Made by a program: the position numbers and the translations under genes. The notes under the pieces were generated by a model. It had not been told where the DNA came from. It made no database searches and saw nothing but the letters and a program-made list of their open reading frames with translations. A stretch of DNA of 64,000 nt. Source: Saccharofermentans sp. (lineage in GTDB: Bacteria > Bacillota > Clostridia > Saccharofermentanales > Saccharofermentanaceae). The stretch's first letter is position 1, and every line of letters starts with the position of its first letter. This document shows, in pieces, positions 19,413 through 29,425 of this stretch. The DNA is taken from NCBI GenBank assembly GCA_024684815.1, contig JAIKWL010000029.1:1-64000 (forward strand), written 5' to 3'.

Positions 19413-21758
19413 ATGAAAAAAGATCCCAAAGACGACAGATTGACATTGTCTTTATCTGATATCGGCAGTGACATAGAAGATGCAAAGGTCACCTGCATCA
19501 AGCTGTTTTGTCCCAGAAGGGATAATAATTTTGTGTCGTTTCTTTGTGACGGCAGATTCACCGTTGCAGGCAAGTCAAAGATCGATGTTGTTGAGGGCGG
19601 AACATATATAATCTCGGGCAAAGTTACTGAATGGAACAGCAGACCGCAGATAACATTAAAGAAGATAAGTGCCGACAGCGAAGCGGATGACACGCTGCTA
19701 ATAGCATCTTTTCTTGCTGACAATATAAGCGGTCTTGGCAAGAATTTAAGCCAGGCTCTTGCAGAACGGTTCGGAACGGAAGTGTTAAGCATACTGTCCG
19801 ATAAACCTGAGAAGGCGGCATCTGCTGTTAAGGGACTGTCCGCTTCCAAAGCGATCGAGATAAGCGATAACGTGATCGAGAAATTTGATTTCCTCGAGCA
19901 GGGACTTGAAGCAAAGCTCCTGGGCTTTTCGCAGTCACAGATAAAGATGCTGAATAACCTTGATAAGCTTGACTGCGGTAAGATCAGAAAAACGCCTTTC
20001 GATCTTATGGGACAGGGAGTCGCAGGCTTTGAACTTCTCGACAGGATAGCAATGAAAGAAGGTGTATCCGGGACCTCACCCGAAAGGATCGCAGCAGCTC
20101 TTTATCAGGCCTGCATATATCTTCACGAAGATACAAAATCAACGGCGCTCACGCCTTCAGTTGTTAGACGCAAGGCTTTTGAGTACGTGAATAACTGTGA
20201 TGACAAGCTTACGTCCGAACAATTCTCGGAAGTGTTCAGAGAAGGAGCGGAGCTTGCCATTAAAGATAAGCAGATCGCAGTCTACAAATACGAAAACGGC
20301 AAGTGTGCCGTATGTGACGTTGAAGATGAAGAAGCCAGATTTGCGACAATGAGTTATTTTGCATCTGATCTTGCCATCGAGAGAAGGATCAATCAGATGC
20401 TTAAGATGAAGACAGTTCCTCCTCCGAGGGATGAGAGTGACAGGATAATGAGAGAAGTGGCCGAAGATCTCGGTATCATTCCTGACAGATCACAGCTCGA
20501 TGCTCTCTATCTTTGTATGTACAGTCCCATCAGTGTCATTACGGGCGGTCCCGGAACGGGAAAGACGACGATAATGGGCATCCTCGGCGAATACTTCAGG
20601 AGAAGCAATATCAGCTGTGTATTTGCGGCACCAACCGGAAGAGCTGCAAAAAAACTGTCTGAGGCATGCGGCAAAGAGGCATCCACTATTCACCGTCTTC
20701 TTGGTGTAAGGAGAACGATAGATTCAGAAGATGAAGATCTTCCTCTTCCTGACCGCGCTGGACAATATAACAGTATGCTGTTTGTCCACGGAAAGGATAA
20801 CCCTATCATCTGCCGTGTGATAGTTATAGATGAGATGTCTATGGTCGATACGATAATGTTCAGGCATCTTCTCGATGCTGCGGATAAAGGCACATCAGTT
20901 ATATTTGTCGGTGATCCGGATCAGCTCCCGTCAGTCGGATGCGGTGATGTTTTAAGGGATCTCATATCCTGCAGCTCCATTCCGAAGATAAAGCTCGATG
21001 CACTCCACAGGCAGGCGGAAGACGGTACTATTGCATCCAATGCCGGTCTTATCCTTGAAGGTAAACAGCCTAAGTGTATCGATGATGATTTTGAGATCAT
21101 AAGCTGCAGGACTGAAGACGAGGCTCAGGAGACTATTGCAAGGCTCGTAATGGAGCATAACGATGAAGACCTCATATGTCTTACTCCCACAAAAAATGAG
21201 AATGTTGCTCTGGGAACGGTTCAGCTCAACAGACTGATCCAGTCACTTGAAGTCAAAGATAATGAGAATGTTATAAGACGCGGTCAGAATCTTGTCCTTC
21301 ACATAGGCGACAAGATAATGCAGAACAAGAACGATTACTCTATCGAATGGAAGGACCTTATAACAGGAGAAACCTTGCAGGGAATATTTAACGGAGAACT
21401 TGGCATTGTAAGCGATATAGATACAAAAGAAGGAACGGTTACGATAACCTTCGACGAGGGAAAGACGGCAGAGTATAAAGGAAAACTTTTAGATAATATC
21501 GACCTTGCTTATGCCGTAACGGTACATAAGTCACAGGGATGTGAATTTGACAGGGTAATAATCGCCCTGGGCAAGATGAATGCCCTTTTGTATAAGCGCA
21601 ATCTTCTGTATACCGCTGTGACGAGAGGCAGGAAGAACGTTACCATAGTCGAACTTGAAGGCACGCTCGACAGGTTTTTAAATGCCAGGAAAAGCGAAGA
21701 AAGAGATACGGTCTTAAAAGATCTTCTAAAGACGGTGGATTACCGCAGGAATAAATAA
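19413..21758 (+). CDS. recD2: ATP-dependent RecD2-type DNA helicase
   Basis: Superfamily 1B 5'-3' helicase that acts without RecBC in Gram-positives, in repair and replication-fork maintenance. The N-terminal OB-like and helix-hairpin-helix region (~1-200) is present, with the ISGLGKNLSQAL repeat. The motor follows: Walker A GGPGTGKT at 378-385, VIDEMSMVD Walker B, GDPDQLPSVG motif III, and the C-terminal AVTVHKSQGCEFDRVI motif. The 781-aa length matches RecD2 (~750-800). Its stop codon overlaps an ATG (TAATG) that is the likely original start of comF. Confidence 0.94.
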   Translation: MKKDPKDDRLTLSLSDIGSDIEDAKVTCIKLFCPRRDNNFVSFLCDGRFTVAGKSKIDVVEGGTYIISGKVTEWNSRPQITLKKISADSEADDTLLIASFLADNISGLGKNLSQALAERFGTEVLSILSDKPEKAASAVKGLSASKAIEISDNVIEKFDFLEQGLEAKLLGFSQSQIKMLNNLDKLDCGKIRKTPFDLMGQGVAGFELLDRIAMKEGVSGTSPERIAAALYQACIYLHEDTKSTALTPSVVRRKAFEYVNNCDDKLTSEQFSEVFREGAELAIKDKQIAVYKYENGKCAVCDVEDEEARFATMSYFASDLAIERRINQMLKMKTVPPPRDESDRIMREVAEDLGIIPDRSQLDALYLCMYSPISVITGGPGTGKTTIMGILGEYFRRSNISCVFAAPTGRAAKKLSEACGKEASTIHRLLGVRRTIDSEDEDLPLPDRAGQYNSMLFVHGKDNPIICRVIVIDEMSMVDTIMFRHLLDAADKGTSVIFVGDPDQLPSVGCGDVLRDLISCSSIPKIKLDALHRQAEDGTIASNAGLILEGKQPKCIDDDFEIISCRTEDEAQETIARLVMEHNDEDLICLTPTKNENVALGTVQLNRLIQSLEVKDNENVIRRGQNLVLHIGDKIMQNKNDYSIEWKDLITGETLQGIFNGELGIVSDIDTKEGTVTITFDEGKTAEYKGKLLDNIDLAYAVTVHKSQGCEFDRVIIALGKMNALLYKRNLLYTAVTRGRKNVTIVELEGTLDRFLNARKSEERDTVLKDLLKTVDYRRNK

Positions 21759-22566
21759 TGGGGTAACAAACAGGACCATTTCCGAAAAATATACGGCAGG
21801 TAAGATAATAAGCTCTTTATCAGGCGCAATAGATCTTATCCTTCCATTCAAATGCACGGTCTGCGGAAGAGTATCGGATACCGGGGACAGATTTGAAGGT
21901 TATAACGCTTTATATGAAGAACTCTATGGTACAAAGTCAGAACTTCATATCTGCGGAAAGTGTCTGTCAGAACTCGTGATCTCGGAAGAGGAACACAGGT
22001 GGTTTTTATGTCTGTCAAATCCTGTAGAGAACGATCCGTGTCCAGGGCTTGCGCTGTATATGCCTTTTTCATATCAGGGGATAGTGGAACGTATAGTTCC
22101 GAAGATAAAATTCGGGAAAAAGATCGAGCTTGCGAGGCTGTTCGGATGTATCCTTGGTTCATGCCTGAGAAATGAAGGTGTCCGTGCGGATCTTGTAGTT
22201 CCTGTTCCTCTGTCTGATTCAAGGCTTAAAGAAAGAGGTTTTAACCAGGCAGGGGAGATAGCATATCCTCTGGCAAGGTTAAACAATATTACATATGCGG
22301 ACAACTGCCTTATCAGGATAAGAGATACCGGAAGGCAATCCGAGATAAAAGACGTATGGCAAAGGGCATCTAACGTAACAGGTGCTTTCAAAGTCAATGA
22401 CGAATGGGATGTGACAGGATTGACCGTGCTGGTAACAGATGATGTTGCAACTACCGGTTCCACTCTTCACGAAGCGGCTGTTGCTCTGTATAAAGCGGGA
22501 TCAGCAAAAGTCTTATGTACTGCTTTTGCAGGCAACAGGTATTCCAAGAATACCGAGCCTTTCTGA
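21758..22566 (+). CDS. comF: ComF-family phosphoribosyltransferase, 5' end apparently frameshifted
   Basis: The body (21976-22566 is open from a GTG) has the PRTase core: VVPVPLSDSRLKERGFNQA and the PRPP loop VLVTDDVATTGSTL. Upstream in the same frame, from 21730, the sequence still encodes the family's zinc-ribbon CTVC...CGKC, so the real gene starts before 21976. That frame has no ATG, GTG or TTG there. An ATG at 21758 overlapping the recD2 stop (TAATG) is out of frame by one base: ATGGGGTAAC needs one more G to read MGVTNRTIS and run on. Either a G was lost (mutation or read error) or a rare ATT start (21778) is used. ComF helps single-stranded DNA uptake in competence. Confidence 0.8.
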
Positions 22567-22573
22567 CAGATCT

Positions 22574-23608
22574 TTATACTGCTCCGAATAATCTCAATGC
22601 ACTTGATACAAAAACATAAATGAAGTCGAGCATGCCTGCTATAAGGACCAGAACGAGCCAGACTCGTTTTACGCTGAACTTCCTGTTCTTTCTAAGTTCG
22701 TCGTGCAGGGGAGTTGTGATGTTCTTAAACAGTATGATCTTCTTTTTCGTAAGTCTTCCTACCGTGATCTTGAGGATCGATATGCCGCCGTCGCAAAGGA
22801 AAGGAAGACCGACCAGCAGGTAAAGGAACGGTACACGGCAGTAGACAAGGAAGAAACCGATGAACAGTCCCAGAGATCTTGAGCCTGCATCACCCATGAG
22901 CATCTTCGAAGGATTGAAGTTATATATGAGGTAGGCGAGGATAGCAGGAACGAAGACGATGGTAACAAGGATCGAGTTCGCATCAATAAGGGAACCTGCC
23001 ATGAATCCCATAAGGAATGTCGTAAATACTGCCAAAAGCGAGAGCGTTCCCGAAAGACCGTCAATACCGTCTGTGGCATTGGTGGCATTGATGGATACGA
23101 TGAATAAGATCACCGTAAGGATGTAGAAAAGAACGGGATGGATATCGAAGTAAGTGCCTGTGATGGCTATATAAACGCGTGTTCCGAAGAAATGAACGCA
23201 GATTAATGCCGCAATAAGGGAGACGACAACGTCCAAAGCACCCTTTACATATTCGTTCCAGGGCTTTTTCGAGCGGTCGTCAAGCCAGCCTGTGACCATC
23301 TCGGCCAATATGGCTAAAAGACCGAAGCCCAATCCTGATACGGCATTGCCGCTCTCGAAAAGGCCTTTGCCTGAAGATAACGGTTCAACGATAAAGCAGA
23401 TAACGGAAGTTACGATCAGAAAAACAAGGATAAAGTAGAATCCTACGCCTGTCGGTTTTCCTATATTGACTTCGGCGCCCTGTGCGAACTTGCGTCCGCG
23501 GTCGTGTCCCAAAATAATCTTCTCGCCGGGAAGGAAGTGGAGAAGAATAAGTGTAATGGCAAAGCCTGCAACACAGCCTATGGCCATCTTTACGATAAAA
23601 TCCATCAA
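22574..23608 (-). CDS. MraY-like phospho-N-acetylmuramoyl-pentapeptide (glycosyl-1-phosphate) transferase
   Basis: Polyprenyl-phosphate glycosyl-1-phosphate transferase with about ten membrane helices. Key motifs: LDDRSKK (cytosolic DD pair), INATNATDGIDGLSG (catalytic DG region), and FNPSKMLMGDAGSRSLG (matches MraY xMGDxGSxxLG). The histidine-rich loop at the C-terminal end (SPLHHHFE in standard MraY) is reduced to TPLHDELRK. It lies alone, convergent with comF and divergent from argS, not in a cell-wall division cluster. It could be the sole MraY of this lineage or a paralogue working on another lipid-linked sugar. The 344-aa length is normal. Confidence 0.8.
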   Translation of the reverse strand: MMDFIVKMAIGCVAGFAITLILLHFLPGEKIILGHDRGRKFAQGAEVNIGKPTGVGFYFILVFLIVTSVICFIVEPLSSGKGLFESGNAVSGLGFGLLAILAEMVTGWLDDRSKKPWNEYVKGALDVVVSLIAALICVHFFGTRVYIAITGTYFDIHPVLFYILTVILFIVSINATNATDGIDGLSGTLSLLAVFTTFLMGFMAGSLIDANSILVTIVFVPAILAYLIYNFNPSKMLMGDAGSRSLGLFIGFFLVYCRVPFLYLLVGLPFLCDGGISILKITVGRLTKKKIILFKNITTPLHDELRKNRKFSVKRVWLVLVLIAGMLDFIYVFVSSALRLFGAV

Positions 23609-23765
23609 TAATAACCTCGCTCATAAGGTTTTACACAACATTAGCATTATAACTTAACAAAAATCCGAATAAAATTATTAAAACGATCAATAAATCAATG
23701 CGATTTGCTCGTAGTAGTTGGCCAAATGTGTTAACATATCTTTCTGTTAATAAGGAGTATTGGTT

Positions 23766-25514
23766 ATGGATTACAAAGATATTATTGCTTCAAATCTTCA
23801 CGAATGTACGGGTCTTGATAAGGATCAGATCCTTGGGCTTATAGAGATTCCGCCCAAGCTTGAACTCGGAGACTATGCCTTCCCGTGCTTTGTCCTTGCA
23901 AAAACATTACATAAGGCACCTCCCATGATCGCAAACGATCTGAAGGATTCACCTGATCTCTTAAAGGGGATTGACGATGCTGTAACTGTTGTTACGGCAG
24001 GTCCTTACCTGAATTTTAAGATAGACAAAGGCATTCTTGCCAGAAATGTTGTATCCGAGATCATCAAAGAAGGCGATCAGTACGGCAACAGGAACATAGG
24101 CGAAGGAAAGAACGTTATCATTGAGTTCTCATCACCTAATATCGCCAAGCCTTTCCATGTAGGTCACGCTTTTACCACGATCCTGGGCAATTCACTGTCC
24201 AACATCTATACAAGACTCGGATATAACGTCATCAGGTTTAATCACTTGGGTGATTACGGCACACAGTTCGGAAAGCTCATTACCGCATACAGGCTTTGGG
24301 GTGACGAACAGGCCATGCAGGATAACCCGATCGATGAGCTTACGAGGATATATGTTAAGTTCCACGACGAGTGCAAGGTGAGCCAGGAGCGTGAAAAGGA
24401 GCTTGAAGATACTGCAAGAGACAACTTCAGGAAACTCGAAGAGGGCGAAGAAGAGGAAGTTGCGCTCTGGAAGCGCTTCAGGGATTTAAGCCTTGAAGTC
24501 TTTGAAAAGACATATAAGAGAATGGGCATTAAGTTCGATAACTATAACGGTGAGTCCTTTTATTCACCCAGGATCCCTGCCGTTGTAAAGATGCTCGAAG
24601 ATAAGGGCCTGCTTGAAGAGAGCGAAGGCGCCAAAGTCGTTAAGCTCGAAGATGAAGGACTTCCTCCGTGTCTCGTGGTCAAGAGCGACGGAACGACGAT
24701 TTACGCTTCAAGAGACCTTGCAGCTGTGCTCTACCGACATGAGGAATTCAATTTCTACAAGAATATCTACGTTGTGGGACTTCCCCAGCAGCTTCATTTC
24801 AGACAGGTGTTTGCAGTGCTGAAGAAGGCCGGCTACGACTTTGCCGATGACTGCGTCCATGTAGGCTTCGGTCTTTTGAAGTTCAAGGATAATACTGCAT
24901 TCTCGACACGTGCGGGAAATATTATAAAGCTTGACGATTTCCTTGATAAGACGACTGAAAAGACAGCTGAGATCATCAGAAAGAACAGCGAATTAAGGGG
25001 CGGAGACATGACCGATGAACAGATCGCCGAAGTTTCTGAGACAGTAGGTCTCGGCGCCGTCACTTACACTTATCTGAAGGCAGGCAGGGAGAAGGACATC
25101 TTCTTCGATTGGGACGATATGCTAGATTTCGAAGGCGATACAGCGCCTTACCTCATCTACACTTATGCGAGGATCAAATCTATCCTCCGCAAGGCTGATG
25201 ATGCAGGCGTGGCAGGCGGTTCGATCGATTCTGCCGCAAAGCTTACGGCTGAGGATGAATATGCAGTGATCAGAAGCCTTGCTGACTTTAAGGATGCGGT
25301 CGTTAAGGCTGCCGAGAGCTATGAACCGTTTATGATCTCGCGTCAGATCGCTCTTATCGCTAGGAACTTCAACCGTTTCTACAATAATTCGAGGATACTT
25401 AATGTCGAAGACGAAGAGATAAGAGATGCACGCCTCAAGCTTTGTGAGGCTGTTGCTGATTGTCTTAAGTCAGGTCTGGATATGCTCGGTATCGGCGTTG
25501 TCGAGAAGATGTAA
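23766..25514 (+). CDS. argS: Arginyl-tRNA synthetase
   Basis: Class I aminoacyl-tRNA synthetase charging tRNA-Arg. The N-terminal Add-1 domain is present, then the HIGH-type motif KPFHVGHAFTT (~128-138) and a family-typical replacement of KMSKS (FSTRAGNIIKLDD). The C-terminal DALR anticodon-binding domain ends the protein (FNRFYNNSRIL). 582 aa. ATG 23766 is chosen because AAGGAG lies 9 bases upstream; a TTG two codons earlier is inferior. The leader (23609-23765) shows no T-box elements that I can recognise. Confidence 0.97.
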   Translation: MDYKDIIASNLHECTGLDKDQILGLIEIPPKLELGDYAFPCFVLAKTLHKAPPMIANDLKDSPDLLKGIDDAVTVVTAGPYLNFKIDKGILARNVVSEIIKEGDQYGNRNIGEGKNVIIEFSSPNIAKPFHVGHAFTTILGNSLSNIYTRLGYNVIRFNHLGDYGTQFGKLITAYRLWGDEQAMQDNPIDELTRIYVKFHDECKVSQEREKELEDTARDNFRKLEEGEEEEVALWKRFRDLSLEVFEKTYKRMGIKFDNYNGESFYSPRIPAVVKMLEDKGLLEESEGAKVVKLEDEGLPPCLVVKSDGTTIYASRDLAAVLYRHEEFNFYKNIYVVGLPQQLHFRQVFAVLKKAGYDFADDCVHVGFGLLKFKDNTAFSTRAGNIIKLDDFLDKTTEKTAEIIRKNSELRGGDMTDEQIAEVSETVGLGAVTYTYLKAGREKDIFFDWDDMLDFEGDTAPYLIYTYARIKSILRKADDAGVAGGSIDSAAKLTAEDEYAVIRSLADFKDAVVKAAESYEPFMISRQIALIARNFNRFYNNSRILNVEDEEIRDARLKLCEAVADCLKSGLDMLGIGVVEKM

Positions 25515-25532
25515 GATTAGAAAGGCAGATCA

Positions 25533-27245
25533 ATGGAAAATACAGCCAGCAGTTCAGTACCGGATTTTAAGGAACTTAAATATACCAGACCGGATCTTGA
25601 CAAGTTTACGGAGACTGTAAGAAACGTAAGGTTAAGGTTAATGACTGCCAAGACTATAGAAGCGGCCGATGAAGCTTTGGGCGAGTATGAGATCGCCATA
25701 AGTTCTTTCGATACGCAGTACGCACTTTGTCAGATCCTGCACGATCTTGATACTTCCGACGAATTCTATAACGACGAGATCGATTTTTTCGATGAAGCCG
25801 GAGCAAGAGTTCAGGAACTTTCGTCTGCTGTTTTGTCCGGACTTCTTACATGTCCCTGCGCAGACGGTCTTAAGGTCAAATACGGTCCCATGATCTTCCG
25901 CAAGGCAAAGAATCAGAGGGAGATAATCTCCAGTGAAGTCATAGATGATCTTACCGAGGAATCAAAACTCGAGAACGAGTACTCACAGAAGCAGTCTGAA
26001 GCAGAGGTAAAGCTAGGAAAGAGGACTCTTAACTTAAGCCTTCTCCAGCCTTATCTTGAATCTACTGACAGGAACGTAAGACGTAATGCCTGCATAGCTC
26101 TCGATTCATATTACATGTCCCGTAAGGAGGCATACGACAAGATCTATGACGATCTTGTTAAAGTAAGGACGACAGCTGCAAAAAAACTCGGCTATCAGAG
26201 TTTTACCGAACTCGGATATAAGCGCATGGAGCGTTACGATTATACAAGGGAAGATGTTGCTGCTTTCAGGGAAAACGTAAAAAGATATATAGTTCCTCTT
26301 ACGGTTCAGATAAGAAAGCTTCAGGAAGAGAGGCTTAAGGTCGATGAACTGATGTTTCACGATCTTCCGTGCCTTTTTGCCGAAGGAAACCCTTCACCTG
26401 TCGTAAGTAAAGATACTTATAAGGAGGCTGCAGGCAAGTTCTTCAGGACTATGTTCGGAGCGACACCGAGTTTCTTTGATATCCTTACAGATCACGGATA
26501 TACCGATCTTCTTTCGCGTCCGTCAAAGTCAACAGGCGGTTACTGCATGTATCTTGAAGATTACTGTATTCCTTTTATCTTCATGAACGGTAACGGAACA
26601 TTCGATGACGTTGCAACAGTTGTCCATGAAGGAGGACACGCTTATGCAGCTTTGGCCGGCGCCGAGTCATCACCTTTTGTAGAGTGCTTGTCACCTACTC
26701 TTGAGACATGTGAGATCCACTCAACTTCTATGGAATACATGTCTTATCCTTTCATGAATATCTTCTACGGAAATAATGCGGAACAGTATTGTGAGCTTCA
26801 TATGACCGAGGGATTGTTATTCCTGCCATACGGCTGTATGGTCGATGAGTTCCAGCACATCATCTACGATAATCCGGACATGACACCTGACGAAAGACAT
26901 GAAGTGTGGAAGAAGCTTGAAGAGACATATCAGCCGTTCATAAAATACGATGAGAATGATACGCCTTTCCACGCTATGGGCGGTGCATGGATGAAGAAGG
27001 ATCACATCTTTACGACCCCATTCTATTATATCGATTACTGTCTTTCACAGATATGCGCTTTAGAACTCTGGGATGAGTCAAGAACGGATCTGAAGGTTGC
27101 TCTGGAAAAATACAATACTCTCTGTCAGTTGGGCGGTAGTGATACTTTCTTAAATCTTATAAAGAAAGCCGGAATAGAATCACCTTTCGATGTCGATGTC
27201 ATGAAGCGTCTGGCATTTAAGTGCGCGGATTTCCTGAATCTGTGA
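25533..27245 (+). CDS. M3-family zinc oligoendopeptidase (PepF/thimet-like)
   Basis: Cytosolic metallopeptidase that degrades oligopeptides. The zinc motif is H365-E366-G-G-H369 in ATVVHEGGHAYA, with the third ligand expected in the following LETCEIHS segment. The alpha-helical M3 fold, about 570 aa, fits the M3 oligoendopeptidase group. It follows argS by 18 bases and precedes the RsmF-like gene by 7, so argS, this gene, the methyltransferase and rdgB look like one operon. Confidence 0.9.
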   Translation: MENTASSSVPDFKELKYTRPDLDKFTETVRNVRLRLMTAKTIEAADEALGEYEIAISSFDTQYALCQILHDLDTSDEFYNDEIDFFDEAGARVQELSSAVLSGLLTCPCADGLKVKYGPMIFRKAKNQREIISSEVIDDLTEESKLENEYSQKQSEAEVKLGKRTLNLSLLQPYLESTDRNVRRNACIALDSYYMSRKEAYDKIYDDLVKVRTTAAKKLGYQSFTELGYKRMERYDYTREDVAAFRENVKRYIVPLTVQIRKLQEERLKVDELMFHDLPCLFAEGNPSPVVSKDTYKEAAGKFFRTMFGATPSFFDILTDHGYTDLLSRPSKSTGGYCMYLEDYCIPFIFMNGNGTFDDVATVVHEGGHAYAALAGAESSPFVECLSPTLETCEIHSTSMEYMSYPFMNIFYGNNAEQYCELHMTEGLLFLPYGCMVDEFQHIIYDNPDMTPDERHEVWKKLEETYQPFIKYDENDTPFHAMGGAWMKKDHIFTTPFYYIDYCLSQICALELWDESRTDLKVALEKYNTLCQLGGSDTFLNLIKKAGIESPFDVDVMKRLAFKCADFLNL

Positions 27246-27252
27246 GGATAAG

Positions 27253-28683
27253 ATGAACCTTCCCGGAGAATTCATAAATGAGATGGATGATTTCTTCTCG
27301 CATCACGAAGATGTGCAGAAGGAGGGCTTTTATGAGAGCTTTGATAAAGAGCCCCTGAAAGGCATCAGGTTTTCGCGCTTGAAGATCCATTCCGCAGAGG
27401 AGGAGCACGCTCTTCTTAAAGACATGGACGAAGAGGAAAGACCTGTCTCCTGGTGCAGCGGCGGATATTATGTGATTAACGAGCCCGGAGGCAAAGATCC
27501 TTTATACCACGCAGGAGTTTACTATCCGCAGGAACCTTCTGCCATGCTGCCTGCACAGGTAATGGCGGCAAAACCGGGTGAGATCGTGCTCGATCTATGC
27601 GCTGCTCCCGGCGGGAAAGCATGCAGATTAGGCGAGGATATGAAAGGTGAAGGCCTCCTTGTTGCAAACGAGATAAGCTTCGAGCGTTCGAAAGCATTGC
27701 TCAGAAATATCGAGAGATCCGGGATCGATGGTGTCGTTATCCTTAATGAGACTCCGGAAAACATCGCTTTAAGGCTTCCTTTGTTCTTCGACAAGATCCT
27801 TATAGATGCGCCCTGTTCCGGTGAGGGAATGTTCAGGCGTGACAAGAATGCCTGCAGGAGCTATATGAACTACGGTCCGAAAGTCTGTGTTCCGCTGCAG
27901 GAATCTATCCTTGAAGCGGCAGACAAGTGCCTCAAAGAAGGCGGCAGTATCGTTTATTCCACATGCACTTTCTGTGTTGACGAAGATGAGAACCAGATAG
28001 CAGGGTTTATATCACGTCATCCGGAATACCGCGTAAAGCCGCATCCCGAGATAAAAGGCGTGACACACGCCGGCGAAAGTTCAGTTTTGCCGGGTTCCAT
28101 GCGTATCTGGCCACATATTTCTGACGGCGACGGACATTTCTGTGTCCATCTGATAAAGGGCGAAGAAAAAGACCTTAAGTCAGCTGACGAAATACTGATA
28201 AAAGAGTCTGCAGGAACCAAAGATAAACAGGCTGAAGCAGCTTTGACTGTTCTTGATGAAGTGCTGTCAGATAAGGGCAGAGAAAACCTGTTAAGGGGAC
28301 GTTTTGTTAGTCACGGTACGGGCCTTTTTAAGATGACATTTGACGAGAGATTGTTCAAAGGTCTTAAGGTAGTAAAGACGGGGCTTTATGTAGGTGATAT
28401 AAAATCTCTGAAGTCCGGGAAAAAGGTTTTCGAGCCGTCGAACAGCATAGCGCTCTCGCTGTCTGTTGATTCGGTACGGGAAGATTCATATCTTGGCCTT
28501 GGAAGAGACGATGACAGACTGATCAAGTATTTAAGAGGTGAGACCATATCAATTTCCGAAGAAGACGGACTTAAGGAGGCCGGAACTATCCTTGTGGGCA
28601 TCGGAGATTATCCTTTGGGCTTCGCAAAGATCAACGGTCAGACCGCTAAAAATATGTATCCCAAGGCATGGAGGCTTATATGA
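27253..28683 (+). CDS. RsmF/RsmB-type rRNA cytosine-C5 methyltransferase
   Basis: SAM-dependent m5C methyltransferase on 16S rRNA. The SAM site is LDLCAAPGGKACRLGE (~113-128). The two catalytic cysteine motifs are APCSGEGMFRRD and VYSTCTFCVDEDEN. A C-terminal region (~330-476) resembles the RsmF_B/PUA-like RNA-binding tail of Firmicute homologues, ending KNMYPKAWRLI. The 476-aa length is typical. Its stop codon overlaps the rdgB start (ATGA). Confidence 0.92.
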   Translation: MNLPGEFINEMDDFFSHHEDVQKEGFYESFDKEPLKGIRFSRLKIHSAEEEHALLKDMDEEERPVSWCSGGYYVINEPGGKDPLYHAGVYYPQEPSAMLPAQVMAAKPGEIVLDLCAAPGGKACRLGEDMKGEGLLVANEISFERSKALLRNIERSGIDGVVILNETPENIALRLPLFFDKILIDAPCSGEGMFRRDKNACRSYMNYGPKVCVPLQESILEAADKCLKEGGSIVYSTCTFCVDEDENQIAGFISRHPEYRVKPHPEIKGVTHAGESSVLPGSMRIWPHISDGDGHFCVHLIKGEEKDLKSADEILIKESAGTKDKQAEAALTVLDEVLSDKGRENLLRGRFVSHGTGLFKMTFDERLFKGLKVVKTGLYVGDIKSLKSGKKVFEPSNSIALSLSVDSVREDSYLGLGRDDDRLIKYLRGETISISEEDGLKEAGTILVGIGDYPLGFAKINGQTAKNMYPKAWRLI

Positions 28684-29285
28684 CAAGAGAATTCAAACTC
28701 ATTCTTGCTACTTCAAACAAAGACAAGGCAAGAGAGATCGCAGAGATATTAAAGGATACGCCTTTCGTTGTTACCACGATGAAGGATGAAGGCTACGATC
28801 CGGATATCGTAGAGGACGGAAAGACATTCGAGGAAAATGCCCTCATAAAGGCAAGAATAGTTCATGCTCTGGCTTCCGGAGCATATGTCATGGCTGATGA
28901 TTCGGGGCTCTGCATTGATGCATTAGACGGTGCTCCGGGTATCTATTCAGCAAGATTCTGCGGTGAGGATTCAACATATCCCGAGAAGTTTAAAAAGATC
29001 TTCGAGATGCTTAAAGATGTCCCTGAAGAAAAGCGCACAGCCAAGTTCGTTTGTTCAATAGCTGTAGTAAGACCCGACGGGTCTGAATTCACGGTCAGAG
29101 GCGAGATCAGCGGCATCCTTCACGAGAAGCCGGCAGGTGACGGGGGCTTCGGTTACGATCCTATCTTCTATGTGCCTGAATTCGGTATGACTACGGCACA
29201 GATGACCAAGGAACAGAAGAATTCCATTAGCCACAGAGGCAAGGCATCGAGGGCTATGGCCGAGAAGCTTAAAGCAGAGATCTGA
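28680..29285 (+). CDS. rdgB: XTP/dITP pyrophosphatase (RdgB/HAM1)
   Basis: Removes non-canonical purine triphosphates (XTP, dITP) by hydrolysis to monophosphate. Start region KLILATSNKDKAREI, then DDSGLCIDALDGAPGIYSARF and GGFGYDPIFYVPEFG, and C-terminal SHRGKA. The 201-aa length is standard. ATG 28680 is chosen over a start four codons upstream because it has GGAGG 6-7 bases before it and forms an ATGA overlap with the methyltransferase stop. Confidence 0.96.
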   Translation: MTREFKLILATSNKDKAREIAEILKDTPFVVTTMKDEGYDPDIVEDGKTFEENALIKARIVHALASGAYVMADDSGLCIDALDGAPGIYSARFCGEDSTYPEKFKKIFEMLKDVPEEKRTAKFVCSIAVVRPDGSEFTVRGEISGILHEKPAGDGGFGYDPIFYVPEFGMTTAQMTKEQKNSISHRGKASRAMAEKLKAEI

Positions 29286-29323
29286 GCATTCTCATATAAA
29301 AAGACTTATCTGCTTTTATTTTA

Positions 29324-29352
29324 TTGAAAAGACTTTTCAATCGTGCTAATAT
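29324..29352 (+). promoter_or_regulatory. Promoter of the pheB-hom-purD operon
   Basis: TTGAAA (29324-29329), 17-base spacer, TAATAT (29347-29352), with TGC immediately before the -10 (extended -10). It lies 75 bases before the pheB start codon. Confidence 0.75.
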
Positions 29353-29425
29353 TTTCAGGCGCGTACAAATGTCCACCGTAGGAAGTATAGTTTGCGCGGA
29401 AATTTCTTTGAAAGGACCTGACTTT

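Noticed and set aside
23609..23765. T-box leader before argS
   Set aside because: No T-box sequence, specifier loop or terminator could be found in the 157-base leader.
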